A DNA stretch of 6,140 bases from Verrucomicrobiaceae bacterium UBA2429. Lineage in GTDB: Bacteria > Verrucomicrobiota > Verrucomicrobiia > Verrucomicrobiales > Verrucomicrobiaceae. Where the stretch lies: contig DDQZ01000013.1 of assembly GCA_002343505.1 (NCBI GenBank), positions 47,637 to 53,776 of the forward strand, written 5' to 3'. The notes under the pieces are model-generated. The model was given only the letters and a program-made list of their open reading frames with translations. It did no database searches and had not been told where the DNA came from. The position numbers and the translations under genes were made by a program. Shown one piece after another: positions 1 to 5,467 of the stretch; the first letter of the stretch is position 1; every line of letters starts with the position of its first letter.

Positions 1-598
1 CGGGGGACAGTTCACCACGGCGGGCGGGGTAAGTGGCAGGAACCGCATCGCGAAATGGGACGGCAGCGCCTGGAGCGCCCTGGGCTCGGGCATGAACAGC
101 ACCGTCCGGGCGCTGGCGGCGGATGCCAGCGGGCATCTCTTCGTCGGCGGCAGTTTTCTCACCGCCGGCACCACATTCACCCCCTATATCGCCCAGGCCA
201 ACATCAGCGGTCTCACCCCCATCGAATCCTGGCGGCAGGTCCACTTCGGCACCACCGATAACACCGGCAACGCGGCGGATCTCTTTGACCATGACCTCGA
301 CGGGCTGGTGAACCTGCTGGAGTATGCCTTCGGGCTGAATCCCACCCTCATCACCCCCACCCTCCCCGGCCTGACGCGGGAGGGCGGCTACCTGACGATG
401 ACGATCACCAAGCAGCCCGGCGTGACCTATGAGGTGCAGACGGCGGGCGATCTGGCCACCGGCCAGCCGGATTCCTTCAGCGCGGCGAGCACCACAGTGC
501 TCATCAATGATGCGACGACGCTGAAGGTACGGGACAACATCCTCATCAGCAGCACCGCGCGGCGTTTTCTCCAAGTGCTGGTGACCGCGGCGCCGTAG
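1..598 (+). CDS. Secreted-type repeat (propeller-like) protein, C-terminal part; 5' end outside window
   Basis: The open frame enters at base 2 and runs 198 codons to TAG at 596-598, so the start lies upstream of the window. Residues 1-70 hold one and a half repeats of a propeller-like type: GGQFTTAGG, then NRIAKWDGSAWSALGSGMN, then LFVGGSFLTAG. The two GG.F..AG motifs are 48 residues apart. Residues 77-113 form a different module with WRQVHFGT and then DHDLDGLVNLLEYAFGLNP, an acidic D.DxDG loop resembling calcium-binding EF-hand or thrombospondin type 3 loops. The remainder (about 120-198) is Thr/Val-rich and probably beta-structured. Proteins with this arrangement in Verrucomicrobia are usually large and exported; that is family knowledge, since the signal peptide is not in view. 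Substrate and function are unknown. Codons end mostly in C, unlike the next gene. Similarity to delta-60 or kelch-like repeats is a guess from the motif alone. Confidence 0.8.
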   Translation, partial: GGQFTTAGGVSGRNRIAKWDGSAWSALGSGMNSTVRALAADASGHLFVGGSFLTAGTTFTPYIAQANISGLTPIESWRQVHFGTTDNTGNAADLFDHDLDGLVNLLEYAFGLNPTLITPTLPGLTREGGYLTMTITKQPGVTYEVQTAGDLATGQPDSFSAASTTVLINDATTLKVRDNILISSTARRFLQVLVTAAP

Positions 599-760
599 CT
601 CGCGGTTCGCGAAGAGCCGAAGCTGCAACCGGCAGCCCCGGTCATCGCCATCAATGACCTCAAGCTTCAAGCGGAGATGTGCGAAAGGTGGGCTGCATGG
701 CTGCCGCCGCAAGACGGTGGTTTGGGCTTTCCCGGATGGAGTTTCCGGCGTAGCCGGTGA
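599..760. other. Intergenic leader between the repeat protein and the metal ATPase
   Basis: This 162-base gap holds no supported gene. I find no convincing -35/-10 pair and no T-tailed terminator for the upstream gene. Two small inverted repeats are visible: CGCG-gtt-CGCG at 601-611, just after the stop codon, and CCGGC-gta-GCCGG at 745-757, just before the ATPase start. The region also marks a change from a C-rich to a G-rich plus strand. Confidence 0.5.
745..757 (+). promoter_or_regulatory. Small hairpin at the ribosome-binding position of the ATPase gene
   Basis: CCGGC (745-749) and GCCGG (753-757) form a perfect 5-base-pair stem with a 3-base loop. The stem ends 3 bases before the GTG at 761 and 6 bases before the ATG at 764, where a Shine-Dalgarno would normally sit. 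The only purine-rich candidate, GGAG at 738-741, is 19 bases or more from either start. A role in limiting translation is possible but unproven, and short GC stems arise easily by chance in such sequence. Confidence 0.2.
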
Positions 761-3076
761 GTGATGAATGACCGCGCCAGCGAAGACCGCCCCTGGGCCG
801 AGGCCCTGGCGGATTTCCTTTTGCAGCAGAAAGGGGTGGAGGCCATCCGGCTGAATCCGGCAGAGCGCACGGTGCAGGTGGCGACGCTGGGGCGGGTGGA
901 CGCGGCGCTGCTGCAGGCGCGGCTCAATGAGGTGCTGCGCGCGCTGGACGCGCACCTGCTGGCGGCGCGTGAGGCGGGCCGCCCGGACCTGGGGCCGGTG
1001 CAACTGACGGAGGAGGCGGGGGCGGTGCGCCTGGAGAAGCCGAGCTGCCCCACGGCGCCGCGCTTCTGGAAGTGGCGGGACTTTGAGTGGCCGGAGCCGG
1101 AGGAGATGGAGGCGCGCAGCCGGGAGGAGTGGCGGGCGATGGCGGCGCAGGCGGCGGTGTGCGGGGCGGCGCTGGTGGCGGGCTTTGTGGTGGAGAAGAC
1201 GGGGGCGGGACCGGAGTGGCTGGCGAGGGCGCTTTTCGGCATGGCGCTGGTGAGCGGGGGCTGGGACGCGGCGAAGGATGCGTGGGAGAATCTGCGGGAG
1301 CGGCGGCTGGATGTGCATTTCCTGATGCTGGCGGTGGCGGCGGGGGCGGTGGCCATCGGCGCATGGGAGGAGGGGGCGCTGCTGCTGTTCCTTTTCTCCA
1401 CGTCGGGGGCGCTGGAGCATTATGTGCTGCACCGCACGCACCGGGAGATCAACGCGCTGACGAAGGCGGCGCCGAAGCTGGCGCGCGTGGTGCTGGAGGA
1501 TGGCTCCACGGAGGAGCGCGCGGTGGGCCTGCTGCGCGCGGGGGAGGTGATCCAGGTGCGGCCGGCGGAGCTTTTCCCGGTGGACGCGGTGGTGACGAGC
1601 GGTGAGACGGCGGCGGATGAGTCCACGCTGACGGGGGAGAGCGTGCCGGTGGACAAGGGCGTGGGCGCCGTGGTGTATGGGGGGACTTTGAACCTGTGGG
1701 GCCTGGTGCGGGCGCGGGTGGAGCGCCCGGCCACGCAGAGCGCGCTGGCGAAGATCATCAGCCTGATCCAGACGGCGCAGCACCTGCGAGCACCGAGCCA
1801 GCGCTTCACGGACCGCTTTGGCACGAACTACACGCTGCTGACGCTGGGCACGGTGCTGGGCATGTTTCTGGTGTGGTGGCTGGCGCTGGGCATCCCGCCG
1901 ATGGAGAGCACGGGGGAGGAGAAGTCGGCCTTTTACCGGGCGATGACGCTGCTGGTGGTGATGAGCCCGTGCGCGCTGGTGCTGTCCATCCCGTCGGCCA
2001 TCCTGGCGGCGATCGCATGGGGCGCGCGGCGGGGCATCCTGTTCCGGGGCGGGGCGGCGATTGAAAAGCTGGCGGAGGTGGAGGTGGTGGCGATGGACAA
2101 GACGGGCACGCTGACGGAGGGGAACCTGCGGGTGGCGGCGGTGGAGAGCTTCCCGCCGGGCAGGGAGGAGGAGGTTTTGCGCCTGGCGGTGACGCTGGAC
2201 GCGCACTCGAACCATCCGGTGGCGCGGGCGATCACGAGCCATGCGCGGGAGCAGGGCATCGACCCGGGGGAGCTGCTGGAGTACGAGTCCATCCCCGGCC
2301 AGGGGCTGCGCGGGCGCACGGCGGAGGGGGTGGTGTATGCGGGGCGGCGGGAATTGATCGGACAGGGGGGCTTTGACGCCTGGCTGAAGGATGTGCCGGA
2401 CGCGCCGCTGGGCTTCTCGGAGGTGTGGGTGCTGCATGAGAAGGCGATGGGGCGCATTTTGCTGAAGGATGAGATCCGCGCGGGCAGCAGGGCGGTGCTG
2501 GAGGCGCTGGCGGCGGATGGGGTGCTGACGGTGATGCTGACGGGGGACCGGCGCGCGGCGGCGGCGCAGGTGGCGCAGGAGCTGGGCGTGGCGGATGTGC
2601 GCGCGGGCCTGCACCCGGAGGACAAGGTGGCGGCGATCCGGGAGTTCACCCGCGCGGGGAAAAAGACGGCGATGCTGGGGGACGGGGTGAATGACGCGCC
2701 GAGCCTGGCGGCGGCGGATGTGAGCATCGCCATGGGGGCGCGCGGCAGTGACGCGGCGCTGGAGCAGGCGGACATCGTGCTGATGCAGGACCGCATCGAG
2801 AAGCTGCTCTCGGCGCGGCATATCAGCCAGCGGGCGCGTGCGATCATCCGGCAGAACCTGGCGATCTCCCTCGGCTCGGTGGTGGTGATGGCGGTGGCCT
2901 CGCTCTTTGGCATCGTGCCGCTGACGCTGGGCGTACTGACGCACGAGGGCAGCACGGTGGTGGTGTGCCTGAACAGCCTGCGGCTGCTGTTTGTGCGGGA
3001 GCCTGGCATGGGGCAAGGTATGGGGCACGGGCGTCCCGCCTGTGCCGGGAACAGGCAGGATGCCCGTTCCCCATGA
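761..3076 (+). CDS. P1B-type heavy-metal-transporting ATPase, P1B-4-like (Co/Fe/Zn-type efflux)
   Basis: This 771-residue inner-membrane pump uses ATP to export a divalent transition metal. All core P-type motifs are present: actuator TGES (291-294), phosphorylation site DKTGT (446-450), nucleotide-domain NHP (484-486), MLTGD (592-596) and hinge GDGVND (640-645). About eight membrane segments are visible: 128-145, 153-166, 186-200, 203-217, 357-377, 394-420, 698-719 and 720-745. The transport site reads SPC (402-404) rather than CPC, and the last helix carries HEGST (728-732). These two motifs define the P1B-4 group (CoaT/CtpD/PfeT-like), associated with Co2+ or Fe2+ efflux; the exact metal is inferred. 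Residues 10-70 look like a degenerate HMA fold without a CxxC pair. The GTG at 761 directly follows an in-frame TGA (758-760); ATG at 764 is an equally good start. No metal-sensing regulator is adjacent. The last 18 residues are encoded by a palindrome and lie outside the family core. Confidence 0.93.
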   Translation: MMNDRASEDRPWAEALADFLLQQKGVEAIRLNPAERTVQVATLGRVDAALLQARLNEVLRALDAHLLAAREAGRPDLGPVQLTEEAGAVRLEKPSCPTAPRFWKWRDFEWPEPEEMEARSREEWRAMAAQAAVCGAALVAGFVVEKTGAGPEWLARALFGMALVSGGWDAAKDAWENLRERRLDVHFLMLAVAAGAVAIGAWEEGALLLFLFSTSGALEHYVLHRTHREINALTKAAPKLARVVLEDGSTEERAVGLLRAGEVIQVRPAELFPVDAVVTSGETAADESTLTGESVPVDKGVGAVVYGGTLNLWGLVRARVERPATQSALAKIISLIQTAQHLRAPSQRFTDRFGTNYTLLTLGTVLGMFLVWWLALGIPPMESTGEEKSAFYRAMTLLVVMSPCALVLSIPSAILAAIAWGARRGILFRGGAAIEKLAEVEVVAMDKTGTLTEGNLRVAAVESFPPGREEEVLRLAVTLDAHSNHPVARAITSHAREQGIDPGELLEYESIPGQGLRGRTAEGVVYAGRRELIGQGGFDAWLKDVPDAPLGFSEVWVLHEKAMGRILLKDEIRAGSRAVLEALAADGVLTVMLTGDRRAAAAQVAQELGVADVRAGLHPEDKVAAIREFTRAGKKTAMLGDGVNDAPSLAAADVSIAMGARGSDAALEQADIVLMQDRIEKLLSARHISQRARAIIRQNLAISLGSVVVMAVASLFGIVPLTLGVLTHEGSTVVVCLNSLRLLFVREPGMGQGMGHGRPACAGNRQDARSP
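3020..3074. repeat. REP-like imperfect palindrome at the ATPase/recR convergent junction
   Basis: The arms are 3020-3043 and 3051-3074 around a 7-base GC-rich loop (3044-3050). Of 24 arm positions, 21 pair as Watson-Crick, one is G-T (3033/3061), and two mismatch (3026/3068 and 3037/3057). The left arm contains ACGGGCGTCCCGCCTGT, mirrored on the right by ACAGGCAGGATGCCCGT. A short direct repeat, ATGGGGCA, occurs at 3008-3015 and 3020-3027. Size, composition and location between converging genes resemble REP elements of the kind mobilised by RAYT (IS200-like) transposases, and I recall similar palindromes from verrucomicrobial genomes. One copy cannot prove that it is repetitive. It has no T tract, but the long stem could attenuate transcription in both directions. 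Confidence 0.65.
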
Positions 3077-3682
3077 TCACAACCGCCGCCGGCCATGCAG
3101 GGCCTGGTAAAGCGTGAGCTCGTCCACATGATCGAGCCCGCCGCCGGCGGGCATGCCCTGGGCGAGGCGGGAGACGGCGACGCCTTCGGCGCGGAGGAGG
3201 TCGCTCAGGTAGCTGGCGGTGGCCTCGCCTTCGACATCGCTGCCCATGGCGAGGATGACCTCCTGCACGGCGGCGGCGCGCAGACGGTCGAGCAGGGGCT
3301 GGATGCGCAGGTCCTCGGGGGTGACGTTGTCGAGCGGGGAGAGCTTGCCCCCGAGCACATGGTAGAGGCCGGTGAAGGCGCCGGAGCGCTCAAGGCGGAG
3401 GACATCGGCGGCTTGCTCGACGACGCAGATGAGGCATGCGTCCCGCTTCGGGCTGTGGCAGAGGGAGCAGTCCTGGCCTTGTTCGATGTAGAAACCGCAC
3501 TCGGGGCAGGCGTGGACGCGGTGGTGGAGGTTTTCCAGCGCGTCCACAAGCGGCTCGATGCGGCCGCCGCTTTGCAGGAGCCAGAGCACGAGGCGCTCGG
3601 CGCTGCGGGGCCCGAGGCCGGGGAGGGCCTTGACCTGCGCGATCATGCGTTGCAGGGGCGGCGGGTAGTCGAGGGCGGGCAT
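3077..3682 (-). CDS. recR: Recombination mediator protein RecR
   Basis: RecR works with RecF and RecO to load RecA on single-stranded gaps during recombinational repair in the cytoplasm. The chosen ATG (3680-3682) gives 201 residues, the normal family length, and places YPPPLQRMI near the N-terminus as expected. The helix-hairpin-helix region follows (LPGLGPRSAERL, 20-31). A four-cysteine zinc finger uses C59, C62, C72 and C75. The Toprim domain spans about 83-176, with VVEQAADVLRLE, YHVLGGKLSPLD (107-118) and VEGEAT (150-155). The C-terminus has RLAQGMPAGGGL and ends in ALHGRRRL. The frame stays open upstream to a TTG at 3784, but that extension is unlike RecR and would cover the divergent promoter region. 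No Shine-Dalgarno is obvious. The usual dnaX and ybaB neighbours are absent; recR stands alone here, converging on the ATPase gene. Confidence 0.96.
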   Translation of the reverse strand: MPALDYPPPLQRMIAQVKALPGLGPRSAERLVLWLLQSGGRIEPLVDALENLHHRVHACPECGFYIEQGQDCSLCHSPKRDACLICVVEQAADVLRLERSGAFTGLYHVLGGKLSPLDNVTPEDLRIQPLLDRLRAAAVQEVILAMGSDVEGEATASYLSDLLRAEGVAVSRLAQGMPAGGGLDHVDELTLYQALHGRRRL

Positions 3683-3786
3683 GAGCGGGGCAGGGGATGG
3701 AAGGAGCCAAGATTCCGCGGGATGGCAAGTCAGGGTGTGCATTGACCTGGGTGCGGTGTCTGCTTTGATGGACGGCAACGCCAACT
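3683..3786. promoter_or_regulatory. Divergent control region between recR and the GntR-type regulator
   Basis: These 104 bases separate two divergently oriented start codons, so they must hold promoters for both genes unless transcription enters from elsewhere. A candidate for the regulator is described separately. On the recR side I see no good -35/-10 pair. No clear symmetric operator for the regulator stands out, although the repeated GGTG words at 3734-3757 (GGGTGTGC and GGGTGCGG) may be worth testing. Confidence 0.5.
3742..3769 (+). promoter_or_regulatory. Candidate sigma-70-type promoter for the regulator-mobA pair
   Basis: TTGACC (3742-3747) matches five of six consensus -35 bases. 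After a 16-base spacer comes TTTGAT (3764-3769), which matches four of six -10 bases. Transcription would begin near 3776, leaving only about 11 bases before the GTG at 3787. That agrees with the lack of a Shine-Dalgarno there. One such match in 100 bases could still be chance. Confidence 0.35.
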
Positions 3787-4842
3787 GTGAAAGCCCTCAT
3801 CCAACGCCAGTCGCTGATCACCCAGGCCGCCGCGCTGCTGCGGGGCGAGCTGGAGCGCGGGACATGGAGGGAGTTTTTGCCGGGGGAAAGACAGCTCGCG
3901 GTGCAGATGGGCATCAGCCGCCCGACATTGCGCGGAGCATTGGAATGCCTGGCGGCGGAGGGCTGGCTGACACGCGTGCATGGCAGGCCGACGCGGATTA
4001 CCCGCCCTGCGAGCACGACGCCGGCGCGGCGCACGCAGGTGATCTTGCTCAGCCCCGTGCCGCTGCGGGAGATGCCGCCGCTGATGGTGTGCTGGGTGGA
4101 CGAACTGCGGGAGAAGCTGGCGGCTGCGGAGCACGCGTTGGAGCTGCTGACGCTGCCGGCGGCGTTCGGCCCGGACGGGGAGAAGTCCCTCAAACATCTG
4201 GAGAAGCGCGGCCAGGAGGCGGTGTGGCTTTTGCATCTGGCGCCTGAGCGTGTGCAGCGCTGGTTCGCGCAGCGGGGCTTCCCCTGCCTGGTGGCGGGAT
4301 CAGCGGCTCCCGGAGTGGAGCTGCCCTCGGTGGACCTGGACCACCGCGCCACTTGCCGCCATGCGGGCGGCCTGCTGGCGGCGAAGGGGAAAACGCGCCC
4401 GGTGCTGCTGCTGCCGGACACGCACGCGCCGGGGGACAAGGAGAGCGAGCAGGGCTTTCTGGAAGGCTACACGCGCCAGGCCGGCAAGCCACTCATCCTG
4501 CGGCACGATGGCACGGTGGAGGGACTCTGCGCCCAGGTGAGCGCGGCGGCGCGGGGCCGGGCGCCGGCGGATGCCTTTGTGGTGGGCCGCTCGGCTCATG
4601 CGCTGACGGTGCTCACCTGCCTGCTTGGCGAGGGCTGCCGCGTGCCTGGAGAGGTGGCGGTGATCTCGCGGGACGATGATCTTTTCCTAGCTCACACCAC
4701 TCCGGAGATGGCGCGCTACGCCAGCGACCCCTCGAAGTGGGCGCGTGTCATTTTCAAATGCCTGCTGCAACTCATGGAGGGCGTGCCGCTCAGGACGCAG
4801 CACCGTCTGGTGCCTGACTTCATCCGGGGAGGCACGCTGTGA
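3787..4842 (+). CDS. GntR-family transcriptional regulator with LacI/periplasmic-binding-like ligand domain
   Basis: This is a 351-residue cytoplasmic DNA-binding regulator. Residues 10-72 form a GntR-type winged helix-turn-helix: LPGERQLAVQMGISRPTLRGAL (31-52), then LAAEGWLTRVHGRPTRI in the wing. Residues 84-350 resemble the sugar-binding fold of LacI/GalR repressors: a first strand QVILLSP (84-90), VDLDHRATCRHAGGLLAAKG (182-201), GFLEGY (223-228), VPGEVAVISRDDD (286-298) and a closing RLVPDFIRGGTL (340-351). This AraR-like architecture generally senses a small ligand, often a sugar; no ligand can be named here. GTG at 3787 is the first start after the in-frame TGA at 3766-3768, and it fits the expected N-terminus. 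The gene diverges from recR and overlaps mobA by four bases. No sugar-use genes lie nearby, so its targets are probably elsewhere, plus perhaps its own promoter. Confidence 0.88.
   Translation: MKALIQRQSLITQAAALLRGELERGTWREFLPGERQLAVQMGISRPTLRGALECLAAEGWLTRVHGRPTRITRPASTTPARRTQVILLSPVPLREMPPLMVCWVDELREKLAAAEHALELLTLPAAFGPDGEKSLKHLEKRGQEAVWLLHLAPERVQRWFAQRGFPCLVAGSAAPGVELPSVDLDHRATCRHAGGLLAAKGKTRPVLLLPDTHAPGDKESEQGFLEGYTRQAGKPLILRHDGTVEGLCAQVSAAARGRAPADAFVVGRSAHALTVLTCLLGEGCRVPGEVAVISRDDDLFLAHTTPEMARYASDPSKWARVIFKCLLQLMEGVPLRTQHRLVPDFIRGGTL
4826..4832 (+). promoter_or_regulatory. Strong Shine-Dalgarno for mobA inside the regulator gene
   Basis: GGGGAGG lies 6 bases upstream of the mobA GTG at 4839, within the last codons of the regulator (the GG of its ...RGGTL end). 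It supports the GTG as the true mobA start and fits coupled translation or re-initiation at the GTGA overlap. Confidence 0.7.
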
Positions 4843-5459
4843 GCGCGGAGATGCCGCCTTTCGCCGCGCTGCTGCTTGCCGGTGGCCGCTCACGCCGAAT
4901 GGGCAGGGACAAGGCTTTTCTGGATTGGCAGGGCGTGCCTTTGTGGAGATGGCAGCTTGAGAAGTTGGCCGCACTGCGTCCCGCGCGCCTGCTGCTTTCC
5001 TGCCGCGCGGAACAGCGATCTGAAATGACTCAACCACCATCGGACATCGAGTGGTTTGTGGATCCCCCCGGTTATGATTCGGGGCCGTTGGGTATTTTGA
5101 CTCGCGCGCTAGAGTTGGCGGGCATGCCGGTGCTCGCGCTGGCTGTGGACATGCCGCTCATGCCCGCAGGCGAGATCGTGAGGTGCTGGGCGTTGGAAGC
5201 GGGCGGCATGGGTTTTTGCTTTGAGTCAAAGCATGGCCATGAGCCGCTGGCCGCAGTTTATACGCCTGCTTTGTTGCCGCTCATGCGAAAGAGCCTGGTG
5301 GCTGGCAGTATGGGGTTGCAACCCCTGATCCTTGAAGCAGTGCTGCGAGGGTTGATGAGGACCAGGAAGGGAGTGAAAACAGAGTCTTCCTGGTTTACAA
5401 ATTTAAACACGCTGGATGATGTCGAGCATGAAAAAGGCGGGCATTTCTGCCCGCCTTGA
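4839..5459 (+). CDS. mobA: Molybdenum cofactor guanylyltransferase MobA
   Basis: MobA transfers GMP from GTP to Mo-molybdopterin, forming the guanine dinucleotide cofactor used by DMSO-reductase-family enzymes such as nitrate reductases and formate dehydrogenases. The 206-residue protein is close to family length. It begins with the nucleotide-binding loop LLAGGRSRRMGRDKAFL (12-28). It then shows the GPLG segment (82-85), the metal-binding aspartate in AVDMPL (102-107), HEPLAAVY (134-141) and the C-terminal signature FTNLNTLDDV (186-195). The related CMP-transferase MocA shares the loop, but the C-terminal N.NT.DD motif favours MobA. The GTG start overlaps the regulator's TGA as GTGA and has a strong Shine-Dalgarno. 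No other molybdopterin genes are in view. The final residues, about 198-206 (EKGGHFCPP), lie past the family signature and come from the embedded terminator hairpin. Confidence 0.92.
   Translation: MSAEMPPFAALLLAGGRSRRMGRDKAFLDWQGVPLWRWQLEKLAALRPARLLLSCRAEQRSEMTQPPSDIEWFVDPPGYDSGPLGILTRALELAGMPVLALAVDMPLMPAGEIVRCWALEAGGMGFCFESKHGHEPLAAVYTPALLPLMRKSLVAGSMGLQPLILEAVLRGLMRTRKGVKTESSWFTNLNTLDDVEHEKGGHFCPP
5434..5457 (-). terminator. Intrinsic terminator of the sigma-factor gene, embedded in the mobA 3' end
   Basis: AAGGCGGGCA (5434-5443) and TGCCCGCCTT (5448-5457) form a perfect 10-base-pair stem with a TTTC loop. Read on the minus strand, the stem is followed by TTTTT (complement of A5 at 5431-5435), and it begins 11 bases after the sigma gene's stop codon. 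That is a classic rho-independent terminator. On the plus strand only TT and then GATGG follow, so termination of mobA transcripts would be weaker but possible. The whole structure lies within the last codons and first stop base of mobA. Confidence 0.85.
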
Positions 5460-5467
5460 TGGATGAA

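Noticed and set aside
667..1401. A 244-codon minus-strand open frame opposite the ATPase N-terminal part.
   Set aside because: It is rich in Ser, Ala and Arg with no recognisable domain, while the plus-strand frame is a clear P-type ATPase. It is a shadow frame.
1933..3129. A 398-codon open frame on the minus strand, antisense to the ATPase.
   Set aside because: It mirrors the strongly biased codons of the ATPase, has low-complexity Ser/Ala/Pro-rich content and no family motif. Long antisense frames are expected in such GC-rich genes.
3095..3745. A 216-codon plus-strand open frame opposite recR.
   Set aside because: Gly/Ala/Glu-rich shadow of recR. The minus-strand frame carries all the RecR zinc-finger and Toprim motifs.
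3734..3757. The GGGTGTGC and GGGTGCGG words as a regulator operator.
   Set aside because: They are not symmetric and the repeat is short. Nothing separates them from chance in this GC-rich sequence, so no operator is called.
3683..3784. A possible 34-residue N-terminal extension of RecR from a TTG at 3784.
   Set aside because: Family length and the YPPPL start motif fit the ATG at 3680-3682, and the extension would span nearly all of the divergent promoter region.
3390..4439. A 349-codon minus-strand open frame spanning recR and the regulator.
   Set aside because: It crosses two well-supported genes and their promoter region, and its translation is Arg/Pro/Ser-rich without motifs.
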